The translations under genes were made by a program, and so were the position numbers. Positions 20,411-60,738 of a stretch of 64,000 nt of DNA are shown here, in pieces. How positions within the stretch are numbered: position 1 is the stretch's first letter; each line of letters starts with the position of its first letter. This DNA comes from Cosmopolites sordidus (Eukaryota > Arthropoda > Insecta > Coleoptera > Curculionidae), in assembly GCA_031761425.1 (NCBI GenBank), contig JARFXV010000620.1, positions 1 to 64,000 of the forward strand, written 5' to 3'. Below the pieces are notes generated by a model that was given only the letters and a program-made list of their open reading frames with translations, was not told the DNA's origin and did no database searches.

Positions 20411-22466
20411 ATGACCACGAACACGATTGAATCTGAATCGCTTAAAAAAATATGCGAATCAATTGAAGAAAGGGATCAAAAGATTATTGAGAATAATGTT
20501 AAAATAAAATGTAAGTCATTTTCAAGGTGGCTCAAATTTCAAAAGTGGCTGCATATAATAGTAACATGTTACAGATATTAAAGATTTAACTGAAAAACTT
20601 ACAAGCGATACTAAAGAATTGGAAAGAAAGAAGCAGAAACTACAAGAAGAGATTAAATTTCACAAAGAGCAGAATAAATATTTTCAACTTATACAGGAAA
20701 GGTATAGAAGTCCACAAAAAATATTTTGGTTATTCTTTCATAAATTATTATTTCTAAATACAGTCTTGAAAAAGGAAATAAACTGATGGAAAAGTGTATT
20801 ATTAATCATCAAACATTTGAGGTGATTTTGGCAAGAGATTCAAAAGTCAATCAACTTGAAGAACAAAGAATTAAAGAGGAGTTTAATGATATGTATTCAA
20901 CAATAAAAAAACAACTGGAACTAAACTCATTATATCAAATATTAGAAGAACAAAAAGTATGGTTTTCTATGTTAGATATTCTACAATAAATAAATGTCTT
21001 TTTGCAGGTTGCATATCTAAAAGCTGATATTGAACAAAGACAAGAAGCAGTGAGAGTGAAAATAATGAAAAAAATCATATCTGATAGACTGAAAATTAAA
21101 AAGCAGATATTTTATAAGTATTTCATTAATTTGGCAAAAGAATATATTGCTGTTCGATCAAAATTGAAGGAAAATACAATAATAAAGACTGCAGAAGAAG
21201 GACTAGAAAAAGTTCAAAGTGTCAAGTTTAAACAAGAGAAAATATTAAATATTAATTCAGGTATATCTTAATAAGTATTCGTAACATACAGATTATTGTT
21301 TATTTTTATATGATAGTAATAACCATACAGCAAAAGGAACCAGTTGATTTGAATCAAAAGATTAGTGAAATGTTCCAAAATGAACCAGAAGTAGAATTAA
21401 TTCCTCCAAAAATAAGAATACTTAGTGAACATGTAATTGTACCAGCTTTTGAACCCAAAAATGAAATGCCAGATAACAAACCCAAACCGAAAAGAGCTAA
21501 CTGGCTTCAGAAATGGAAAAATAGAATGGGATCGAGAAAATCGACGAAAGACACGTCAAGGTGCCAGGACTCGTTCCTGATGTCTCAACAAAGTGAACAG
21601 TCCTTCAGCCAACAAGAAGTTAGTCAAGGAAATGAAGTATGTAGACCTTTCGATTAATGATGCATATTAGTAGGTTGATTTTGATTTCAGAAGGAACAGA
21701 AATCAAATATTGGTGATGAAGGATTGATGTTGAGTCAGAATATTTTGGGGAAAATAAAACAGGATAAAAAATATATTAAAGAGGAGATTAGTTCACAAAA
21801 TTTAACAAACCATAACACACAGGTATTTTTAATAATAAAAGTGATACATCCAACATTTCTTTTGTTGTATTTACCAGAAATTTCAGACATCTAACCATAT
21901 AAATCAGCCAACTCCGGGAACTATGCAGACCCCATCAAACCGTACACCCAAAACAATTTTATCAAGAACTGAAGCAGGAGCTGAAGAGAATAAGTGTGTT
22001 CGTTTTAATCTTCACTCAGCACCAAAAAGAGAACAGAAATATATTCTTCAAAATCCTTCGTTCATTGATAATACTTTTAGCTCATTTTTTCGCAGATCTG
22101 AATTGGAACAGAGCACAGTTGATGACTCTCTGGTAAAAAGGATTGATTTGATATAAAATAATGTCTTTTATAAAATTTGTTTAGGCCATTGCAAAGGAAG
22201 AAAGTAACAGTATGTTGCAAATAAGTTTGATGGGTAATCAGTTGAACCACACTGATGTGGATGATTTTAAAAACCGTAGGTACCATGTTTTAAAAAAATT
22301 GTATATTATTTTTTTTAATATTACAGTGAGAAGTCCTATGCCACTTAGTCCAGAATATGAGTATAATCTTGACGATGGACAAAATGAACAAACATCAACA
22401 TTTCAACCAATCTCAATGGGACAACCATTTCAAACTGAAACTGGTAGCAGATTCTTCACATTCTAG
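20411..22466 (+). CDS. Nine-exon coiled-coil protein, unrecognised
   Basis: Exons: 20411-20510, 20575-20701, 20764-20956, 21008-21260, 21317-21636, 21691-21822, 21878-22132, 22185-22275, 22327-22466. All junctions are GT-AG with matching phase, giving 536 codons and a TAG stop, so the gene looks intact. Residues 1 to about 225 are charged coiled coil (for example KELERKKQKLQEEI, RLKIKKQIFYKYFINLAKEY). The rest is disordered, rich in S, Q, P and N, with a basic patch KPKRANWLQKWKNRMG and an end near SPMPLSPEYEYNLDDG. No family recognised. A coiled-coil head with a disordered tail recalls meiotic or axonemal scaffold proteins, but that is only an analogy. The neighbours DRC2 and DRC10 make a ciliary or sperm role plausible. 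Partial copies lie at 2855-3632, 4383-4458 and 24440-24650. Confidence 0.8.
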
Positions 22467-22929
22467 TTATACATATTCACAATAATACAAAACAAATATC
22501 ACTTAAATATTTTTTCTTAAGAGGTACTGTTATTTTTATATAGTGTTTAAAGAATTTGTTTTCGTTCATTTAAAATTAAATTTATTGATATAATTGAGTG
22601 TTTTTTTTTTGATAAACAACAATATTAATGAAATACTGAGAAGTTTATAAGCAATAAATCTTCTTTGTTGAGAATTCTTTTGGATCGTCCTATAAATTCG
22701 ATTGCTACGTGTCTTCCCATCAAGTTAAGTGTTGATGAAAAAATAATGTTTTTGTATAAGGCATAAGAAATAAAAAACATACCAGCCTCTTACTTATGTT
22801 TTTAATGGATACTCATTTGAACTACATCAAGGGATGATTTCAAGATCAGTAGATATTTTGTTTTGCCAGATGCAGCGGTTAATGTTTCTTAAAAAAAACA
22901 CGCTTAATTTGGTAGGTAGGCAAGGTAAA

Positions 22930-24110
22930 AAAATAGTTTATTCAAAGTATGCGCCATCGCTAGCTGCACATTTTTTCCATCTCTCTTGAAATTTGTAGAT
23001 CCTTTGTACATCTTTTAAAGTGGTTCAGTCAAAAAGCCATTTTTCGACATCTTCGTAATTGTTGAAGTGTTTCGTGGAAAGTGCGTGAGACATCGATGAA
23101 AACAAGTGACTGTTCCAGTAACAAGTCATCACACAACAAACTTGTGTTACTACACAAGTAACAAGAGTATCCAGCCAAGTACAGAAATGGTGTCTCTCAC
23201 AGTTTTTGTTGTGTGTGATGGGACATTAGACACGGCGTGACGGTGAGACATCTATGAAAACAAATGGTGGTCGGAAGGACCCAAGTCTGGTGAGTACGGT
23301 GGTTGGGGAGAGAATTCCCGGCCAAGTGCACAAGTAGTGTCTCTGACCGCTTTTGGTGTGTGATGGAGCGTTGTTGTACTGTAAAATCACTTATTCGTAT
23401 CTTTTAGCCCATTCTGAGCGTTTTTCGGTCAATGCAACATTGCAATTGATCATTTGTTGACGGTAGCAAACGGTATTAACTGTTTCACCTGGTTTCAAAA
23501 GCTCATGGTATAGAACACGCTTCTGATCCCACCAAATGCCCAGCACCATCTTCTTTCCAAAGCGATTGAGTTTTGCAGTCGGTGTTGATGGTTGTCCTGG
23601 GTCAACGCATTATTTTCTGCGTTTTAGGTTCTCGAAATATATCCATTTTTCGTCTCCAGTCACGATCCGATGCAAAAAAGTTTTATTTCATGCCGAGAAA
23701 GCAAAACTTCGCACACAATCGATTTTCCATCTGTCTGTCGTTCAGCTGATGTGGTAGCTATTTTCCTGCCTTCTGAATTTTTCCCATGGCATGCAAACGA
23801 TAACAAATGGTTCGGCGACCAACATTTAACCTCTCTGGTATTTGTTGTTGAATTTGCATATCGTCTTCGTCCAACAATGATTGCAATTCGGCATCTACAA
23901 TTTTTTTCGGTTGACCTGGGCGTTCTTCGTCTTTCAAGTCGAAATCCCCATTTTTGAATCATCTAAATCAACGCCTACAAGCCTCTTGCGCTTGGGACAT
24001 TGTCACCGTAAGTTTCCACAAGTATATGACAGCTTCCACTCGCGTTTTTCTTTTGATTGGACAAGAAATAATGAAGAATTATTAACCGCCACACCTTGTA
24101 GTAATTTTAT
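22930..24110 (-). mobile_element. mariner transposase relic (family C) with internal duplication
   Basis: The minus strand reads, with shifts, PKKIVDAELQSLLDEDD-like (about 23900) and RTICYRLHAMGKIQ-like (about 23790). It continues with KWIYFENLK-like (about 23640) and PPYSPDLGPSDHHLF-like (about 23300). The C-terminal region is partly duplicated: the stretch around 23090-23170 repeats, imperfectly, that at 23220-23360 (GACATCGATGAAAACAA against GACATCTATGAAAACAA). Related to the plus-strand relic at 35640-36600. Confidence 0.8.
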
Positions 24111-24439
24111 ATACAGAGCCTTCCTTTAATCCTATCAACCACGTAACTAGTTATTTATTTAAACTTTAATTTTAATTAAAAACTACAACATGCCCTTCTC
24201 TTCTTCTTTTCTCCTTTCATGGCATCTACTCAGATGGAGTTGTTTTATCACTTGTTTTACTTTAGGTTCAAAATAATGTAGGACTGTTCAAATGTCTTGT
24301 TTATTTTCGTTATTAGTACTAAACTGTGTATATAATTCAATTTATTGTGCTGGTTGTCCATATTTATAGGTAACGTGGATTTTGGAATTAAAAGACGGCT
24401 CTCTATAAATTAAAAAATAAATATTGCAATTAGAAATAT

Positions 24440-24650
24440 AATATGGTCTAGATAACCTTGAAAATAAACAGAATGAACAACCTTCAGCATTCGCACCAAT
24501 TCCAACTTAACAAACATTTATAACTAGAACTAGTGGATTCATCACACTTAGTTCTAGTTATACTCCTTTTCAATAATACAGAATAAATATCACTTGCTTA
24601 AATTTTCTTAAGACTAATATTGATAAAATACTACAACATATAAGAGAATT
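24440..24650 (+). pseudogene. Copy of the last exon and 3' end of the coiled-coil gene
   Basis: It matches 22360-22530 imperfectly: a NKQNEQPSAF-like segment, then TTCTAGTTATAC and AATATCACTT in the same order as the last exon and 3' flank of the gene at 20411-22466. It lies beyond the inserted mariner. It has lost the frame. Confidence 0.65.
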
Positions 24651-25779
24651 AAATTTTCTTCTTCTCCCTCCATCCCTCCATCTTCTACTGGCTGTCCTTC
24701 AAGTGGAAAACGGGTTAATTCATTTTATGATCAATTTCACGTCGTTACACCACTATTTTCCCTGCCTAGAGCATTAAGACATCTTAAATATAAACGAGTG
24801 AATTATATGCTTGTACTTGAAAACTTGGTTTATAAAAAACACTTTCTTGTATCAGATAACAAACTTTAATTAGTTATATCTCGAAATTGCAACATTAATT
24901 ATTTGTTATACAAATCAATTTATAACTTAATGATAGAATATTCAAAACTGCGAACCGGCAGAGCCTTCGGCTTAAAAACAGTTTGAAAATATAAATCTAT
25001 CTATCTAACATTAATTTGATTCCTATATTTATATTAATATAAAGTAATACAAAAACTATTAATAATCTATAAAGTAAATACGATATAGTTCTTTATATGC
25101 ATTCCAGAGATAAGGGGTCGGTTTTTACAATATAATTAGTGTGTCTGTGAACATTTTGACGTCTAAAAAAGTAAATATTTACTAGTAATTGTATTCATAT
25201 TCTAATCAAGGCCAAATAAACCGTTTCTCTTTTTTAATATTTTTAATTTGTACTTGAAACAAATAAAAAATAAACTAAAAAAGAATAATAATATTTAATT
25301 ATATTTAATTATATTTAATTTAATTTTTTAATTTCTTTGGTGTGTCTAATACTTTGACATTTTAAGTATAAGTTATTATGTTCACCAATAGATGGCTTTA
25401 GATAGATTTGTGTGTGAATGTGTACTCAAATTGTCCAACAAAGATCTTTGTTTCGTAATTGGTACCTGAATTATCATTTGGCGAAATTGTTATCTTGATT
25501 AATTTGATCGTGTTTATTTGACGTAGTTCCAAAAATGAAAAATCAAAATAATCATATTCGTCATATTCTATATATTTTATGTAAAAACAATATTAAGTAG
25601 ATTTAAGTCAGCCTGATTAAACTATTTTTATTTAACTGACTCTATTGTCGTCTTAGAAACTTTAAGGAGGGTTTTGATTACAGTTACATCGTTAGAGTTC
25701 TGATACGTTACCATAGTAACGTATTAATTGAAGATAAACAAGCGCTTAACCATATTTAGAAATATATTCCTCTATCAAA
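24651..25779. other. Upstream flank of DRC10, AT-rich
   Basis: No coding segment seen. The 60-80 bp before the DRC10 start contain ATACGTTACCATAGTAACGT (about 25702-25721), a near-palindrome of GTTACC and GTAACG half-sites. It resembles the RFX X-box used by ciliary genes, by eye only. Confidence 0.45.
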
Positions 25780-52287
<26,508 letters not shown>

Positions 52288-52339
52288 TATATTTAACTGA
52301 GGTAGCCGATACTTGATGGAAATTCGTTTTAAATAAAAA

Positions 52340-53093
52340 CAAAGATTCATTCAAGAACATTCATTTTACAGTTGAAGAAGAACAAAACAACAGTATTAAC
52401 TTTTTAGATTTAACAGTTACAAGAAAAGAGAATAAACATGATTTTGCAATTTATCATAAGCCATCTCACACAGATTTAGTTATACATAACAAGTCTTGTC
52501 ATCCTTATTCTCAAAAAATGGCAGCATTTAATTCATTCATACACAGATTAATAAATACCCCAATGTCAATAGATAACTATAACAAAGAATTGAATGTCAT
52601 CAAACAGATCGCAGTGAATAATGGTTATGACCCAATAAAGTCAGTCAATAAAGTCAAGAACACCGCATACAAAACAATTACATATACAGGAAAAGTCACC
52701 AAATTAATTTCTAAACATTTGTCAAAAACAAGCGATATAAATATTGCATTCAGAACAAACCATAGTCTTGGACGCTTAATAAAAAACAATAAAAGTCAAA
52801 CAAATAAACTTCATAAATCAGGAGTTTATTTAATTGAATGCGGCTCTTGTCCAAAAGTCTATGTTGGACAAACAGGAAGATCCTTTTCCACCAGGCTTAA
52901 TGAACATAAAAGAAGTTATATTAAAGAACAGAATAATTCTAATTATGCCAATCACTTAATGTCAGAAAATCACACTTTCAACGATAATTTCAAAATGTTG
53001 CATAACGAAAATAAATCTAAAAAACTAAATCTTTTAGAGAGCCTAGAAATTAATAAAAGAAAAAATTTGGGTATTTTACTTGTTTTTATTTAA
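52340..53093 (+). mobile_element. Penelope-like element ORF end: RT thumb and GIY-YIG
   Basis: One continuous frame of about 250 aa. It begins near LNKNKDSFKNIHF, passes SINFLDLTVTRKENKHDF and IYHKPSHTDLVIHNKSCHP (the segment after the RT box) and continues with a basic linker. It ends in a GIY-YIG domain, SGVYLIECGSCPKVYVGQTG then RSFSTRLNEH, with the conserved Arg, a NYANHLMSENH block and a final Glu (LLESLEI). The RT palm is missing. It is distinct from the 7-kb PLE and lies just beyond the last DRC10 exon. Confidence 0.85.
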
Positions 53094-53459
53094 AAAATAA
53101 TATGTAACCTAAAATTATAATATAAACCTATTATAACTATGTTCAATAAAAATAAAATTTGCTAATCCATTTGTCTTTCTTACTGTTTCAACATTGTCTG
53201 ATGTCCGAACGACGAAGGAAAGGCTAGGCTTTGCCTTTATTTCTTGTACTTTTTCGAAAATCACACAAAAGAAAATATAGTTAGAAAAAAATATTAATGC
53301 AAATATAACTATTGAAATATTCAATGCTTAAGTGCGGAAAATATGTCATTTAAGTGACGGCAATTTTCACAAATACATGAACTCGCACCAATCTCCGTGA
53401 ACTGGAGAACGGATCAAATAACGGAAACTCAAAGAACGGAAAAAATAAAGTTTTGTAAA

Positions 53460-53990
53460 CATTACACTGAAAGAATTACACAAATAGGCAAAATAATGAA
53501 AGTACTCTTGAAAGATTTACGAAAGCTTGCCCATTCAGTTAAATCATGGTATTGTCCTATAAACCACCGTTTTGCAACTCCTTCCAAATTACTTTTAGCT
53601 GTTTGAAAAGTAAAGGCGTCTGGCCAGTTATGTAAACTTGCCGTAGTTTCTATTTGTTGTAACCAAAATTGAGCAAAACTTGGGTCACTTTGTCTTTTAA
53701 AATTGTCTATTGACTTAGACAGATTGGGCATTATATTAAAATTTGGTACCTCTATCCTCAGGGTTTTTATTTTTTTTGTTGAAACTGAAGCATCTGCAGC
53801 ATCTGTGTATTTTGTTCCAACAGCGTGCTTTACTAAATTCATAAATTGAGAATTTCCCCTGACAGCACCATTAGCAGTAGAGTTCACAAATTTTTCAAAG
53901 TCTTCCTCACTAATCATACGTTTCGTTTGGGCGGAATTGTTTTCAGAAGCCATTTTTCGAATAATAGTGTGGACATCTAACCTCAAATTT
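53460..53990 (-). mobile_element. Ty3/gypsy-type retrotransposon gag fragment
   Basis: The open frame of 174 aa has SFAQFWLQQIETTASLHNWP, a FTFQTAKSNLEGVAKRWF segment and DLTEWASFRKSFKSTF. This is the capsid-like core (W-x-x-Q-IE ... L-x-G-x-A-x-x-W) of Ty3-type gag in insects. No pol was found downstream and the LTRs were not delimited. It ends abruptly at about 53460. Confidence 0.75.
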
Positions 53991-54099
53991 TTAACGTTTA
54001 CTTTTCATAATAATATACGTAGTGATTTGTATTCGATTTTTCGTTGTAAGCTCCTAAATGAATCCTTAATTCCACTTCTGAAGTTGTAAAGATGGCATA

Positions 54100-54866
54100 A
54101 ATTAAAAACACGGTTGTTGACAAAAAAACAACAATTTTATTAAAGCGTGTACAACTACTAAACACTGGCACTTCCGCATCGCTTTTCATGGTGTTCACAT
54201 CGTGTGAAGCGAGGCGGATGTCATTGCCGATTGTTATCCACGTGCATTTGAATCATCTTAAGAGTTTTATTTTGTTAGAACGGAGTTGTATCGAGAGAAA
54301 ATAGTGGTGAAAGCCATCGAAGTAGTATTTTGATAACCCGTTTTCAGATTTCATTTTTTGAGAAAGTTATATTAGTGACTGTGATTGTGCATTTAATTGT
54401 TATCGAACAGTATTTGACCCATTGTCACGCCGGTAACCAGGCCGGATGAAGCCGGATGCTTCCAGTGGTATTTACATTATATAATAAACTGCTATAGTAT
54501 ATTCAGTGACGAAGTTATGGCTTCGAGCCAGACTAATCTTCGCCACTCCTAATGTGCTGGCTAATTGCCCGCTGTCTGGAGCAGAAGCCAAGTTATTTAA
54601 GAAAAAGAAGAAGAACTACTAAACACTTAACCTTCTTCTTCTTTTACATATACACCGTAATCTGAAGTGGCACTAGGATGGAATAAAGATTAATGGTGCA
54701 TACTTACGCCATCTTAGATTCGCAGATTATCGTTCTCCTTTCACGAAAACGTTCAAATTCTTAAAGCGTGTATAACTACTAAACACTTAACCTTCTTCTT
54801 TTTTAACCTTACCTACCAACATTCACTGGCGTTTGCTACAAGCGCGAAATATGAAATAACATTATG

Positions 54867-54916
<50 letters not shown>

Positions 54917-54965
54917 CAGATTATCGTTCTCCTTTCATAAAAACGTTCAAAACTACAAAAAGCAG
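54100..54965. repeat. Locally repeated segments
   Basis: The block AAAGCGTGTACAACTACTAA recurs, slightly changed, at about 54142, 54595 and 54762, followed twice by CACTTAACCTTCTTCTT. The block CGCAGATTATCGTTCTCC recurs at about 54720 and 54915, each followed by ACGTTCAAA. The repeats may be LTR pieces of the gag element or local duplications. Confidence 0.6.
54870..54914. repeat. (TA)n microsatellite
   Basis: About 45 bp of alternating T/A, at the edge of a repeated block. Confidence 0.97.
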
Positions 54966-55655
54966 GAAAACAATTTGGCTTGAAAATAAAGTCAGGTTAG
55001 AGTCAGGTTATGGCCAATAAATTTGCCGAGGACAGAAGAAATTCAGTTTTAGGAAGGAATTTGAAGATTATCGCCCACTGCATACGTCTCAATCAGATGA
55101 TTTCAATGGAGGGGATACCGCCTTGGAAGTGGAACAGCATACTAAATGCGGCTGGCAGGCATTTGGCAAGGTCAACATACTGTTTAAGAACCAACTCTCA
55201 CTTTACCTGAAAAATTCTCGTCTTGCCCGCTGTGACATGCGGAAACGAAACCTAGACACTCACATCGCAATCACTTGAAAAACATCGGGTAGTACAGAGG
55301 TAAATAAAAAGATGTATGCCTGGCATTACAAGATGGAACAGAAGCCCTGCACATGAATCAGAGAGAGAAGAATTGGAAGAGTAAAGGAATTGAAATGGAG
55401 GTGGGCAGGCCACATAGCGAGGAGATGAAACGACAGGTGGACTAAGACAATCCGTGGATACCTCTTAATCGAAAATGTCCACGAAGTAGCCCGAAAGCAC
55501 AATGGGCTGATGACATCATTAAGTATTTTGGACCCGAACGGTAGAGGAGGGCTCGGGGCCGAGAAAATTAAAAGCATACTGAAAAGGCCTTTATCCTACA
55601 ATGGATAGACATGGGCTGATGATGGTGATGATGGTGATGATGATGATAATAAAAT
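54960..55655 (+). mobile_element. RTE-like LINE 3' fragment, decayed
   Basis: The plus strand matches the minus-strand copy at 47797-48500 with stops: FAEDRRNSVLGRNLKII, NQMISMEGI and LTSQSLEKHRVVQ-like. The end has KGLYPTMDRHGLM-like followed by a (GATGGT/GAT)n tail and AATAAAATAAAT. This is the third copy of the family in the window. Confidence 0.75.
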
Positions 55656-55659
55656 AAAT

Positions 55660-56220
55660 GAGAGTCAAAGGGCGCAAGTATAGTAGAAGTACCAAAGCAT
55701 CCCTGTCAAGTCGTAAAAGTTTGTATCGGTTGGCCAAAGACACATGTAGTCCAGCATTATCTGCATGAAACGTATTACCCTTCCTCTTGGTTAATTCGGG
55801 CTTTTGATCATCAATTTCACGCTTGAATTAACGTAGTTGTGAACAGTATCTCTCCGAATTAATGATGTAGTTTTTAGGCAAATATTAAGAATAAACCATT
55901 CTCTTCGAGTCACGCAAAATGTGCAATTGTACACTCACTTTAGCGCTAGTTGAAGGTACATGCTCTGCTATCCCCCTCTATGTTTAACATTATTATTTAC
56001 AATCTTTTTCATCATCTATTTTGTAACCATCCGCTTTAAAAATGGTTCGATGTCGTTGCGCTTTAATAGAGAAACGCAAGCAGAAAGTCGCTTTATTAAA
56101 TTTTTATCCGGTAACTCTCGCGGCATCCATGCAACAATCTTGCTAACCATAACACTGTTAGCTGTTAATTCTCGTCTGGAAAATAGTGCATAGTGCACAC
56201 GAAACTTCTGAATCACTTAC
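55660..56220 (-). mobile_element. mariner transposase relic
   Basis: The minus-strand frame 56216-56016 gives MPRELPDKNLIKRLSACVSL and KRNDIEPFLKRMVT. Further down (about 55800-55670) it reads LTKRKGNTFHADNAGLHVSL, the second catalytic Asp block. The interval between is deleted and the C-terminus missing. Confidence 0.75.
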
Positions 56221-57600
<1,380 letters not shown>

Positions 57601-57864
57601 ATATAGTTAATTATTTGTATTATGAAAATGATTAAAATATTGTCTGAATGATTGTGGCGTGTTCATATATTTTGTCTTTTTTTTGTGTGTTTTTCGTCTA
57701 AAACTCAAAAAAACTGTCAAAAATATCTATTCTTAAGTAAATAAGGAATCACTGCGTAAAAAACAAAAAACTAAATTGAGATAAATTTCTCAGTCATTCT
57801 TTTTCTATAATATATTTACCTAATGAACAAAATTTTAAAGAATACAAAAATTTTCTAAAATAAA

Positions 57865-57930
57865 TACAAACTTTTGAACGTTAACGTTTCGCGAGGTCTT
57901 CTCCCGTTTTCAAAACGAATCTAAAAAATA
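57865..57930 (-). ncRNA. Hammerhead-like hairpin, variant core
   Basis: The minus strand has TTGAAAACGGGAGAAGACC, a hairpin, TCGCGAAAC and the palindrome ACGTTAACGT. Near copy of 7704-7762, with the same TTGAAAA in place of CUGAUGA. Confidence 0.45.
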
Positions 57931-58669
57931 AATTATATTAATTTCTATATATATTGAAAAGATAGGAAGTATATATATTTTCTGTTTAAGTCAATGATAC
58001 TTACATTGACAATATTCAATGATTCTTTATCAGAACATCTATATCAAGAACAGATATTTTTGATATTTTTTTTTAAGTCCAAAATGTGAACCCCAAAAAA
58101 AGAAAAAGTATTTATAAGTAAAAAAAGTATATAATAAGTAAATATGAAAATTATTGTTGTATACTTTTTCTTAAATTTAATCAAGTAACAAAAATTGTTT
58201 TTCCATAAGAATAAAATAATACTTCCTTTTAAGTGCTATTTATTTTACTGAAATATTTGAATACATAACGCTATAAATTGGCAATGTTAATTATCAAATT
58301 AACAAAGAAACTTTAAAAAAACTTAATAATTTTGTGTATAGAGCAAAATAATACAAAAATTTAAAATGCCAGTTTTGTATGTGGTTAAAATAATGTCGAA
58401 TAAACTTTTTTCGATATGTTTAACGTGAAGTAAAATATCAAGAATTGCCCCAGTTTGTGAATTCGTAGTAAGCTGAGTTTAAAGTTCAAATTTCAGTCGA
58501 GTATCTTAAAAAATGTGACCCATCAAAAAATTTGCAAAAATTCAAATTCAAATTCAAATTGGCTTTGCAAAAATTCAAATCTGTATTCCTTCAAATAGCA
58601 AAAAAATGTGGGTGTCTTCACCTTAAATGCGATACACTGTTCTCTCTCATCATTTGCGGGAGGTATTAA

Positions 58670-59500
58670 TATATTTCTTTAATATAAAGAAATCTGCGGC
58701 TGAGGTTCACCGAATGCTCTCAGACACTTATGGTGAGGCCGCTATGAGCGAAAGAACGTGTCGTGAGTGTTCCAAAACGAATTTAAGCCATGCCAGGTTC
58801 TTATAGATTATAATCTTTTTTCTAGTTTTAATTTGCTAATAAAGAGTGTTACAAAAAGCGCATTTCAACGTTTTAAGATTTCGATTTTTCGCTGAAAGAG
58901 CGAAGGTTTTTGAAGATGAAGAATTAGAGACATTGCTTAATGGAGACTCATGTCAAAGTCAGGAAGAGTTGCCAAGATTATTGGGAGTGACTCAACTAGC
59001 AATTTCAAAACGTCTCAAAAACCTGGAAATGACCCAGAAGCAAGGATATTGGATGCCATACGAGTTGAAACCGAGATATGTTGAACGCCGTTTGTTTGCT
59101 TGTTTGTTTGCCGACGGCCAAACTGAATATTCACGGCTCCTAGGCCATGCTCATCATTTGGAGGGACCAGCTCGTTGTAGTATATTATGAGCTGTTAAAA
59201 CCATCTGAAACAATCAACAGGGGATCATTATCGAACGCAATTAATTCCCTACCCGCCGTGTTCTCCAGACGTGGCTCCTACTGATTATCACCTTTTTCGA
59301 TCGATGGCACATGGCCTGGCTGACCGGTACTTCCGGTCTTATAAAGCAGTCAAATTAGATGGATTCATGGATCGCTTCAAAAGATGACCAGTTTTTTCAA
59401 CGCGTGATTCGAATGCAGCCTGAAAGATGGGAGAATGTGGTGGCCAACAACGGACAATACTTTGGATAATAAACGTATAATCACTTTGTTACAATAAAGC
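58670..59500 (+). mobile_element. mariner transposase relic, internally deleted
   Basis: The plus strand has an AAEVHRMLSDTYGEAAMSER block (about 58695). The open frame 58846-59190 includes ELETLLNGDSCQSQEELPRL, GVTQLAISKRLKNL and WMPYELKPRYVERRL. After a deletion come PPCSPDVAPTDYHLFRSMAH (about 59255) and a C-terminus near 59465. The catalytic centre is incomplete. Confidence 0.8.
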
Positions 59501-59542
59501 CTTGAATTTTGAAAAAAAGGAGGGAGCGGAGTTGTATACCTG

Positions 59543-59544
<2 letters not shown>

Positions 59545-59628
<84 letters not shown>
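59545..59628. repeat. (TA)n microsatellite
   Basis: About 84 bp of alternating T/A lying between a mariner relic and a PLE-type segment. Confidence 0.98.
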
Positions 59629-59631
<3 letters not shown>

Positions 59632-59720
59632 ATATATAGCGGACAACACTTGAAAAAGCCAAATGAAATGTTGGCGAAACGTCGTGACTCTATAGAATCA
59701 TATATAGTATACTCTAAAAA
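59629..59720 (+). mobile_element. PLE-type terminal segment with hairpin-GAAAC motif
   Basis: GCGGACAACACTTGAAAAAG, then GCCAAATGAAATGTTGGC (a 5-bp hairpin), then GAAACGTCGTGACTC. It starts within a few bases of the (TA)n array. Confidence 0.55.
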
Positions 59721-60738
59721 GTCCTAAATTTTTATAATGCTTGTATATAATTTATTTTCTGATAAGCTAGCATCAACAAGCAACGGATGGGCCAATTATA
59801 GCGCTACCATTTTAATTATTACTTTTAAAAGATACAAGACTTTTTTTGTATTATATGTTTATTTCGTCTCTAAATTTTATGTTAATTAATTTTTGAAAAG
59901 TATGTCAATCAAATATGAGCCATTAGCAACGATATAATTTTGTGCCCGTTTTAACACATATCATCAAGGATATTGTCCTTACATTCTTCTGTGGTTTGAA
60001 TTGCTTATTCATGTAAACCTTTTTCTTAAAAAATCCCCATAAAAAAAGCTTCATTGCTCCTTATTAATTTTACACGAAAATTATCAATTTTATGAAACTA
60101 GTTTATGATGCTATTACAGTTTGTAATGGCTTATTATTGCCTATAGGTATCATATCTTGAACAATTTGACAGCATGTCCAGGTAACTTCTCAATGTAGAA
60201 AAATTCCCAATTCTGCATCACACCGTTGAATCGACGATTCTGGAGATTCATCCGCACTTTTCGCCACACATGCAATATTTTCAGCGTTCCGCACTGTTTT
60301 TGGATTTTTGATGCGAGGCATATCCACAACTGTTCCGAATTCTTCATATTATTAAATGATAAATTGTCGTAATGTAAATTACAACAATTTTATTGTGTTC
60401 TTGTAGCGTGAATCTATTCATAATATAACTTGTACGTCTGCACTACACAACAGCCAAACTCAAACTGTCACAAATATCCTGAAAAAGGAATAGTTCCGAA
60501 ACAAAGTGGTGATACTTCCCCAATCCTTAAATTACTAAATGAAATTTAAAATACAAAATAGATTTTGCAATGCAACTATTATATGTAAAATTGAATAACT
60601 TCCTATTTTATTCATGCTTTTCTGTGCTTTCCTCTATTCCTCACTGATTTTTTTTGCTTCATACTACTTTAGCCTTTCTTATTCAAATACATTCTGCATT
60701 TTGCTTCTCTTCTTCTAATTCCTGTTCTACTCCAAGTA
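59721..60738. other. AT-rich sequence with a weak transposon-like frame
   Basis: A minus-strand frame at 60347-60150 (VWRKVRMNLQNRRFNGVMQN) recalls the C-terminal tail of mariner-type elements, but nothing else supports it. Otherwise no gene seen. Confidence 0.35.

Noticed and set aside
20411..22466. Assignment to a named meiotic scaffold such as SIX6OS1
   Set aside because: Only the general layout (coiled-coil head, disordered tail) is similar; no motif supports it.
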